From the NCBI GenBank assembly GCA_012295275.1, contig CM022676.1:18281857-18297484 (forward strand): DNA of 15,628 nucleotides. The letters run 5' to 3'. Shown one piece after another: positions 9,293 through 15,628 of this stretch. The position numbers were made by a program, and so were the translations under genes. Source of the DNA: Chrysomallon squamiferum. Lineage: Eukaryota; Mollusca; Gastropoda; Neomphalida; Peltospiridae. The notes below the pieces were generated by a model, which worked only from the letters and a program-made list of their open reading frames with translations, did not search any database and had not been told where the DNA came from. Numbering within the stretch: position 1 is the stretch's first letter; the number at the start of each line of letters is the position of its first letter.

Positions 9293-9502
9293 CTGCAACA
9301 AAATGATCAGAATACTTTTAATTTTACTGTTCAAGTCTTTACTTTTATTCAAAATCAAAACTGATTATAACATATACATTCAGTATGAGATTTTTGACTT
9401 AGACTTAGCATATATTTTTTTTATTATTCATCACTGCTCAGAAAACAATGATAATATCTGAAATGTTGCCCTGGATTATGGTTGATAATCTTTATATTAT
9501 AA

Positions 9503-9507
9503 TTATA

Positions 9508-9546
<39 letters not shown>

Positions 9547-9567
9547 TTATTATTTTTTTTTTTTTTA
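9503..9567. repeat. (ATT)n then poly(T); right boundary of the duplication
   Basis: ATT units from about 9508 to 9553, then a T-rich run to 9567. Sequence homology with the duplication stops here. Confidence 0.9.
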
Positions 9568-9765
9568 TTACTGTTAATCAGTTAGTATTTCTTTAAAAAA
9601 GCTTACCAAACGTATTATCTGTTTCTTTTCTTTTTAAATCAGTTTATTTAGTTTATTTTATACTTTTTATAGTTCTATTCTGCTAGTACGTATAAATCGT
9701 TTTTAAGGCTTTTAACTACTGCAATTTTCTGATGAAATAAATTAATTTAACAAAATATAACGTAT

Positions 9766-9771
9766 TTTATT
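9766..9771 (-). terminator. Possible AATAAA signal for the minus-strand gene end
   Basis: AATAAA on the minus strand lies about 60 bases after the TAA at 9831-9833. In this AT-rich DNA such hexamers are common. Confidence 0.25.
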
Positions 9772-9830
9772 GTACTGAGAACATAGACTTGTCGTCTGCA
9801 TAGTCAGGCTATGTTCCGGAATCTGCTATA

Positions 9831-9852
9831 TTACCACTTCCAGTAATAGCAA
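9831..9852 (-). CDS. Possible last exon ending CYYWKW-stop
   Basis: Acceptor ctattatcgtttag, then T, then TGC TAT TAC TGG AAG TGG TAA. Its one-base start phase matches the two-base end of the candidate exon at 10213-10304, giving a Ser at the junction. Another frame from the same acceptor reads AITGSGNIADSGT and stop, which is equally protein-like, so the assignment is weak. Confidence 0.2.
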
Positions 9853-10212
9853 CTAAACGATAATAGTATTTATATCGTTATTAATGTATATACATTACAG
9901 TTATTAAAACCGTATTGATCAGAAATCGAAATTTGCTTTACATTTGTTTTTTTTTACACTGTTTCTTAATCTCACCTTTCAGAAAGATAACTGAGATTTC
10001 GATCAAAATTCTGATAATGTTGCAGTTTACGTGGACGGTTTGTCAGCACAAGTTTTAATATTTTCCATCTGTTAGTTGTCTTGTTGATAGATCAAATCAA
10101 CAAAACTTTTAAGCTTGCTCTGGATTATCAAAACAACCAGCTTTGCGGCGGTGTCTTCGTACTGGTTGAGATGAAACTATTCTGTATCAGACATTTTGAC
10201 TCATTCACGTAC

Positions 10213-10304
10213 CTTGAAGAAATATCTTTCCGCTCAGTGTGACACTTCACAAGATTTTGATAGAAGTTACTCGCTTTGATGAGACAAGGATAAATTATGT
10301 CTGG
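10213..10304 (-). CDS. Possible internal exon of unknown function (30 codons)
   Basis: The donor TCAAG|GTACGTGA is strong; the acceptor catgtcatatcag has a poor pyrimidine tract. Only one frame is open. It reads PDIIYPCLIKASNFYQNLVK, then CHTERKDISS, with balanced composition. The coding frame continues open past the donor to about 10128, so a longer single exon is possible. I do not recognise it. Confidence 0.3.
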
Positions 10305-10659
10305 CTGATATGACATGATGGAATAGTTTACAATTTGTTTTTTTTTAATATTTTGTTAAACTAAACATGTTTTTATAATAAATGTTGAATCTCATTAACA
10401 TGTGATAAGCTGCCGATCTTCTCGTTAAACATTCACTTGTATAATATTGTCGAGGCTACGAGTGTTAACCGGTGCAATGCATTTTTATACCCGTTTATCT
10501 ACAGACGCATTCGGTGTTTATCATATTACATGTTAATCTGTCATTGATATCAGTGGTATTATAGTGGTATAAATCCTACACTTTAAATCAATGAGATTGA
10601 CAAAAATATCTGACATTTTTATTTTATCTCGGTTTTTAATTAAAGAATTGTCGATAAAA

Positions 10660-10660
<1 letters not shown>
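10305..10660. other. Unassigned AT-rich sequence
   Basis: I see no exon, repeat array or structured RNA that I can support. Confidence 0.55.

Positions 10661-10661
<1 letters not shown>

Positions 10662-10691
<30 letters not shown>
10662..10691. repeat. Poly(T) tract, 30 bases
   Basis: Thirty uninterrupted T. On the minus strand this is A30, but no AATAAA lies close upstream in that orientation, so a retrocopy tail is not supported. Confidence 0.9.
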
Positions 10692-10695
<4 letters not shown>

Positions 10696-10861
10696 AATAA
10701 ATACATTCAGTAATACTAACTTAATTCAATTATTAAGCATCTCTGAATTTTAATTGGATTTCCAATATTACATAATTTAATAAATTCTGATGCCATACGG
10801 AACAGCTGTAGTAAATTTTTTTAAGTATTTTTATTTTATTATTACATTACATTATTTAGTT

Positions 10862-10932
10862 TTAATATTATAATTATTATTGTTATTGTTGTTATTTTAT
10901 TATTATTATTTTATTATTATTATTATTATTAT

Positions 10933-10990
<58 letters not shown>
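10862..10990. repeat. (ATT)n joined to (AGT)19
   Basis: Imperfect ATT/GTT units to about 10933, then about 19 perfect AGT units to 10990. The sharp switch suggests a point change in one unit that later expanded. Confidence 0.93.
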
Positions 10991-11442
<452 letters not shown>

Positions 11443-11693
11443 CATTAATACAGAAACCAGTATATTTCTTACCCATTCATGTACAATCTTTTACTGCATA
11501 TTTATATTTTTATTTTACATTCATTTCAGCAAGGAAATATAACTCGGAATGTCTGAGATAAAACTGTTTAAGTGACGCCACGTGAAGATCGACACGTCAC
11601 GCCAATGACAAAAACCACTGAAATCATTTAACCTTTATTTACTATCAGTAATTACATTAATAAGAAAGAACACAGGCGATGCATTATTTTCGT

Positions 11694-11699
11694 TTTATT
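11694..11699 (-). terminator. AATAAA poly(A) signal for the Cys-containing gene
   Basis: It lies about 160 bases after the stop at 11860-11862 on the same strand, followed by AT-rich sequence. Confidence 0.5.
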
Positions 11700-11752
11700 T
11701 ATAACAACCGAACGAAAAAAAAAAAAAAAAAAAAAAAAAAGATGATAACCTC

Positions 11753-11839
11753 TGGTCGTTCTATTTCTTGCAGCCGAACATGAAGAAAAAGGTGATGGAT
11801 TCTTGTCGTTTCATTTGCAGCAAGGGAACAGAACGACCA
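11753..11839 (-). other. 3'UTR inverted repeat (hairpin) downstream of the Cys-containing gene
   Basis: TGGTCGTTCT at 11753-11762 and AGAACGACCA at 11830-11839 are perfect reverse complements. The pairing extends inward to about 19-20 bases with a few mismatches (GCAAG...AACGACCA against TGGTCGTT...CTTGC). The loop is about 48 bases. It lies wholly between the stop codon and AATAAA. Confidence 0.6.
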
Positions 11840-11859
11840 CCACTGCTCACGTGGGTTCA

Positions 11860-12117
11860 CTAAATGCACTGGCTGACCCAGCTGTTTGAGCAAAACGTGG
11901 GCTGCTTCTCGTACACGTTCTGTATCTCACTTCTGTACAGCTCCTCCAGCGCAGTCGTGTTTCTTGCGTCCGTTCTGTCGCAGTATTTCGTGAGCTCAGT
12001 CTGAACCCGACTCATTTCGAGGTCGGTGGGCGTTTCGTACAGCAGAGAACACAGCTTTTGTAGGCGTGTGTAAAATTGGTCGTTGCACGTCTGTGTGTCT
12101 ATCCCTACCAGTTCGCC
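11860..12117 (-). CDS. Last coding exon of a probable secreted Cys-containing protein (85 codons plus TAG)
   Basis: The minus strand has a T-rich tract ending ttttttacacgttctaag, then phase-0 codons starting GELVGIDTQTCNDQFYTRLQ and ending KQPTFCSNSWVSQCI, with TAG at 11862-11860. An AG two codons later (gaactggtag) is an alternative acceptor. Five Cys are spread through the exon, one in each of TQTCND, KLCSLL, KYCDRT, TFCSNS and SQCI. Helix-prone, charged segments (TRLQKLCSLLYE; TALEELYRSEIQNVYEK) lie between them, as in small disulphide-bonded extracellular helical domains. One N-glycosylation sequon (NTT) is present. GC content is about 50% against 20-25% around it, strong evidence for coding. 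The odd Cys number suggests a partner Cys in an earlier exon. I do not recognise the family, and no upstream exon is convincing before the window ends. Confidence 0.7.
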   Translation of the reverse strand, partial: GELVGIDTQTCNDQFYTRLQKLCSLLYETPTDLEMSRVQTELTKYCDRTDARNTTALEELYRSEIQNVYEKQPTFCSNSWVSQCI

Positions 12118-12150
12118 CTTAGAACGTGTAAAAAAAATAAAAAATAAAAA

Positions 12151-12381
<231 letters not shown>

Positions 12382-12482
12382 TGCGGAGGGTGACGGTACT
12401 AGTTCTGGCTGTGTTTGTAGAATCACAACAAAAGAAGAAATGAGACATTCATAATAACAATGATAAAAAACATAGTATAATC

Positions 12483-12572
12483 ATGAAAATACCAGAGGCT
12501 GTCATTGGTATCGTAATAATAGTTGCAGTTCTGAAACCATCGGCAATAACACTTTTGATGCTAGTCTCTCTT
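12483..12572 (+). CDS. Possible first coding exon with a signal-anchor-like N-terminus
   Basis: ATG with A at -3 is followed by 29 more codons, beginning MKIPEAVIGIVIIVAVLKPS and continuing AITLLMLVSL, then TT|GTAAGAG, a strong donor, in phase 0. Two hydrophobic stretches after a single Lys resemble a signal peptide or anchor. No continuing exon is visible on the plus strand before the minisatellites. Hydrophobic codons are common in AT-rich DNA, so chance is quite possible. Confidence 0.22.
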
Positions 12573-12843
12573 GTAAGAGTATGTTAGTATATGTGCAAGT
12601 ACACAAGTAGTGATACTGAAAGCGATAGTACTACACGCAAGATATGCAGACTAGCTGTAAGTCGAGGTAACAAAGAAAGAAAGAAGAAGAATAATAATAA
12701 AAAGGAAAAGAAATAAACTGATAAATAAATACGTTTCCAAGAAATGACCGGACATTTTATGTTTCACGAGTTTGTGAGAATCAAGTGTGAAAGTTGAAGT
12801 AATTAATGTTTTAAATATGAGTTTTTACAGTTTATTTCATTCA

Positions 12844-14098
12844 GTACAATACTCACATAGATTCGACACAACATCGAGTGTGCTAATTAAACATAAAATA
12901 CTTACACAGATGCGACACAGATATACTATCAGTTAGTTTAATTAACTTATACAATATTTACATAGATACAACACAGATATACTATCAGTTAGTTTAATTA
13001 ACTTATACAATATTTACATAGATACAACACAGATATACTATCAGTTTAATTATCTTATACAGTATTTACATAGATACAACACAGATATACTATCAGTTAG
13101 TTTAATTATCTTATATTGTATTTACATAGATACAACACAGATATACTATCAATTAGTTTAATTAACTTATATAGTATTTACATAGATACAACACAGATAT
13201 ACTATCAGTTAGTTTAATTAACTTATATAGTATTTACATAGATACAACACAGATATACTATCAGTTAGTTTAATTAACTTATATAGTATTTACATAGATA
13301 CAACACAGATATACTATCAGTTAGTTTAATTAACTTATATAGTATTTACATAGATACAACACAGATATACTATCAGTTAGTTTAATTAACTTATATAGTA
13401 TTTACATAGATACAACACAGATATACTATCAGTTAGTTTAATTAACTTATATAGTATTTACATAGATACAACACAGATATACTATCAGTTAGTTTAATTA
13501 ACTTATATAGTATTTACATAGATACAACACAGATATACTATCAGTTAGTTTAATTAACTTATATAGTATTTACATAGATACAACACAGATATACTATCAG
13601 TTAGTTTAATTAACTTATACAATATTTACATAGATACAACACAGATATACTATCAGTTAGTTTAATTAACTTATATAGTATTTACATAGATACAACACAG
13701 ATATACTATCAGTTAGTTTAATTAACTTATATATAGTAGTATTTACATAGATACAACACAGATATACTATCAGTTAGTTTAATTAACTTATATAGTATTT
13801 ACATAGATACAACACAGATATACTATCAGTTAGTTTAATTAACTTATATAGTATTTACATAGATACAACACAGATATACTATCAGTTAGTTTAATTAACT
13901 TATATAGTATTTACATAGATACAACACAGATATACTGTCAGTTAGTTTAATTAACTTATATAGTATTTACATAGATACAACACAGATATACTATCAGTTA
14001 GTTTAATTAACTTATATAGTATTTACATAGATACAACACAGATATACTGTCAGTTAGTTTAATTAAATATACAACACTTACATAGATATAACACAGAT
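12844..14098. repeat. Minisatellite array 1, 56-bp unit, about 21-22 copies
   Basis: The unit runs GATACAACACAGATATACTA, TCAGTTAGTTTAATTAAC, TTATATAGTATTTACATA. The first one or two copies (12844-12925) are diverged. The central copies are almost identical, with rare changes such as ACTGTCAG for ACTATCAG, CAATATTT for TAGTATTT, a four-base loss near 13045 and a four-base gain near 13733. The last copy (to 14098) decays into unique sequence. The unit length is not a multiple of three. Confidence 0.95.
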
Positions 14099-14395
14099 GT
14101 AAATTAGTGTGACGGAACCTCGTTAGGGCCTCTTTGCCAGGCTTGTTTTTAATCATTATTTGATATTTTATGTAGAGAATTATATAATATTCACAAAACA
14201 CTTGGTTTTATATAAAACAGTTATCCATATTCAATTCTTGTTTGCGTTATTGTCCTAGTGGATATAGTCATTTAGTAGTTTAAGCTGTCTCAGATTATTA
14301 ATACCTTGTCACGTGACGCTATTATAGTCTGCTACCCTTTAGACGGGATGAGCCAAATTGTAGGTATTAATACGACTCAGACTAGTCACCGTGAC
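14099..14395. other. Insert between the two minisatellites, palindrome-rich at its right end
   Basis: About 290 bases with no unit homology. In 14287-14395 there are ATTAATACCT/AGGTATTAAT (14297-14306 with 14362-14371), TAGTCTG/CAGACTA (14325-14331 with 14378-14384), and the self-palindromes GTCACGTGAC (14308-14317), GACTAGTC (14380-14387) and GTCACCGTGAC (14385-14395). No coding potential is seen. It could be the remains of a foldback element inserted into the array. Confidence 0.55.
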
Positions 14396-14596
14396 AGTTA
14401 GATTAATTAAATATAGAATACTTACACAGATATCAGTTAGATTAATTAAATATACAATAGTTGCATAGACACAACGCAGATATCAGTTAGTTGAATTACA
14501 AATACAATACTTTCCCAGACAAAACCGATATAGAATCGGTTATTTTAAAGATTACATTACTTACTTAAATATGACGCAAATAGTATTCGTTCTTTT
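14396..14596. repeat. Degenerate minisatellite units, intermediate between arrays 1 and 2
   Basis: Repeated ACTTACACAGAT, CAGTTAGATTAATTAAATATA and CAATAC-like blocks at irregular spacing. They share the TCAGTTAG of array 1 and the CTTACACAGAT of array 2. Confidence 0.7.
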
Positions 14597-15628
14597 AATT
14601 AAAGATACAGTACTTACACAGATACAACACTGAGAGTAACGGTTTATATTAGTTAAAGCTACAATACTTACACAGATACAACACGGACAGTGTCGCTTTA
14701 TTTTAGTTAAAGATACAATACTTACACAGATACAACACGGACAGTGTCGCTTTATTTTAGTTAAAGATACAATACTTATACAGATACAACACGGACAGTG
14801 TCGGTTTATTTTAGTTAAAGATACAATACTTACACAGATACAACACGGACAGTGTCGGTTTATTTTAGTTAAAGATACAATACTTACACAGATACAACAC
14901 GGACAGTGTCGGTTTATTTTAGTTAAAGATACAATACTTACACAGATACAACACGGACAGTGTCGGTTTATTTTAGTTAAAGATACAATACTTACACAGA
15001 TACAACACGGACAGTGTCGGTTTATTTTAGTTAAAGATACAATACTTACACAGATACAACACGGACAGTGTCGGTTTATTTTAGTTAAAGATACAATACT
15101 TACACAGATACAACACGGACAGTGTCGGTTTATTTTAGTTAAAGATACAATACTTACACAGATACAACACGGACAGTGTCGGTTTATTTTAGTTAAAGAT
15201 ACAATACTTACACAGATACAACACGGACAGTGTCGGTTTATTTTAGTTAAAGATACAATACTTACACAGATACAACACGGACAGTGTCGGTTTATTTTAG
15301 TTAAAGATACAATACTTACACAGATACAACACGGACAGTGTCGGTTTATTTTAGTTAAAGATACAATACTTACACAGATACAACACTGACAGTGTCGGTT
15401 TATTTTAGTTAAAGATACAATACTTACACAGATACAACACGGACAGTGTCGGTTTATTTTAGTTAAAGATACAATACTTACACAGATACAACACGGACAG
15501 TGTCGGTTTATTTTAGTTAAAGATACAATACTTACACAGATACAACACGGACAGTGTCGGTTTATTTTAGTTAAAGATACAATACTTACACAGATACAAC
15601 ACGGACAGTGTCGGTTTATTTTAGTTAA
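14597..15628. repeat. Minisatellite array 2, 54-bp unit, about 19 copies, continuing past the window
   Basis: The unit runs AGTTAAAGATACAATACTTA, CACAGATACAACACGGACAG, TGTCGGTTTATTTT. From 14651 to 15622 there are exactly 18 units of 54 bases with no indel. Only a few substitutions occur, mostly at the left end (GCTACA, CGCTTT, CTTATACAG) plus one CACTGAC near 15387. The high homogeneity implies recent expansion or conversion. The core ACA-AGATACAACAC and a TTTTA-TTAA block align with the 56-bp unit, so the arrays are related. Confidence 0.96.

Noticed and set aside
11530-11562. Plus-strand last exon after tattttacattcatttcag, reading RKYNSECLR-stop
   Set aside because: A good acceptor, but only nine codons, no nearby poly(A) signal, and two other frames are equally short.
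11571-11610. Hairpin-like GTGACGCCACGTG ... CACGTCACGCC
   Set aside because: Pairing needs a four-base bulge, and short E-box-like palindromes are not specific enough to call a regulatory site.
14368-14379. TAATACGACTCA, the first 12 bases of the phage T7 promoter
   Set aside because: The rest of the promoter (CTATAG) is absent and the match lies within a natural inverted repeat. A coincidence, and no vector sequence adjoins it.
14640-15386. Plus-strand stop-free frame across the 54-bp array
   Set aside because: It has no start codon and is broken by TGA at 15387-15389. A period divisible by three explains the openness.
12844-15628. CRISPR-like array
   Set aside because: Units are contiguous and near-identical with no unique spacers, in eukaryotic sequence context. 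These are minisatellites.

Overview
This is an AT-rich, intron-rich metazoan nuclear fragment. It has no bacterial-style genes, ribosome-binding sites or operons. It has very long (ATT)n, (CT)n and (GT)n microsatellites, short exons with GT/AG splice sites, AATAAA signals and two minisatellite arrays. One exon clearly comes from a furin/kexin-type proprotein convertase, an animal/fungal family. The style resembles a repeat-rich invertebrate such as a mollusc, but the phylum is a guess.

Layout. 31-182 (-): last coding exon of an unrecognised gene, whose upstream intron begins within a few bases as an (ATT)22 tract. 300-3100: mostly unassigned AT-rich DNA, with a ~430-bp inverted repeat (1944-2375) and one copy of a dispersed repeat (1268-1445). 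3050-4900: long CT tracts, a diverged ~105-bp tandem duplication, two more dispersed-repeat copies, and a poly(A) tract just behind AATAAA that looks like an old retrocopy 3' end. 5027-6005 (+): the 3' end of a gene whose product ends in a polar, acidic tail with two Tyr-x-x-Leu motifs. The last two exons are well supported. The exon before them has either a weak GT donor or a mutated AT donor.

6120-9502: a ~1.6-kb direct tandem duplication, about 96% identical by eye, with (ATT)n at both ends and at the junction. Each copy carries, on the minus strand, a 95-nt exon encoding the active-site His region of a subtilisin-like proprotein convertase. Copy A keeps the catalytic His; in copy B it is Tyr. 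9766-10304 (-): a weaker two-exon gene end with AATAAA. 11694-12117 (-): a well-supported last exon of a probably secreted Cys-containing protein, with its poly(A) signal and a 3'UTR hairpin; a 230-bp (ATT)n intronic tract lies just upstream.

12844-15628: two minisatellites (56-bp and 54-bp periods) that derive from one ancestral unit. They are separated by degenerate units and a palindrome-rich 290-bp insert; the second array runs off the window.

No complete gene is present. What is visible is a set of gene ends and isolated exons, on both strands, among simple repeats. The encoded proteins give no sign of acting together. The points most worth following are the duplicated convertase exon with its His-to-Tyr change, and the repeated pattern of splice acceptors placed directly after T-rich microsatellites.
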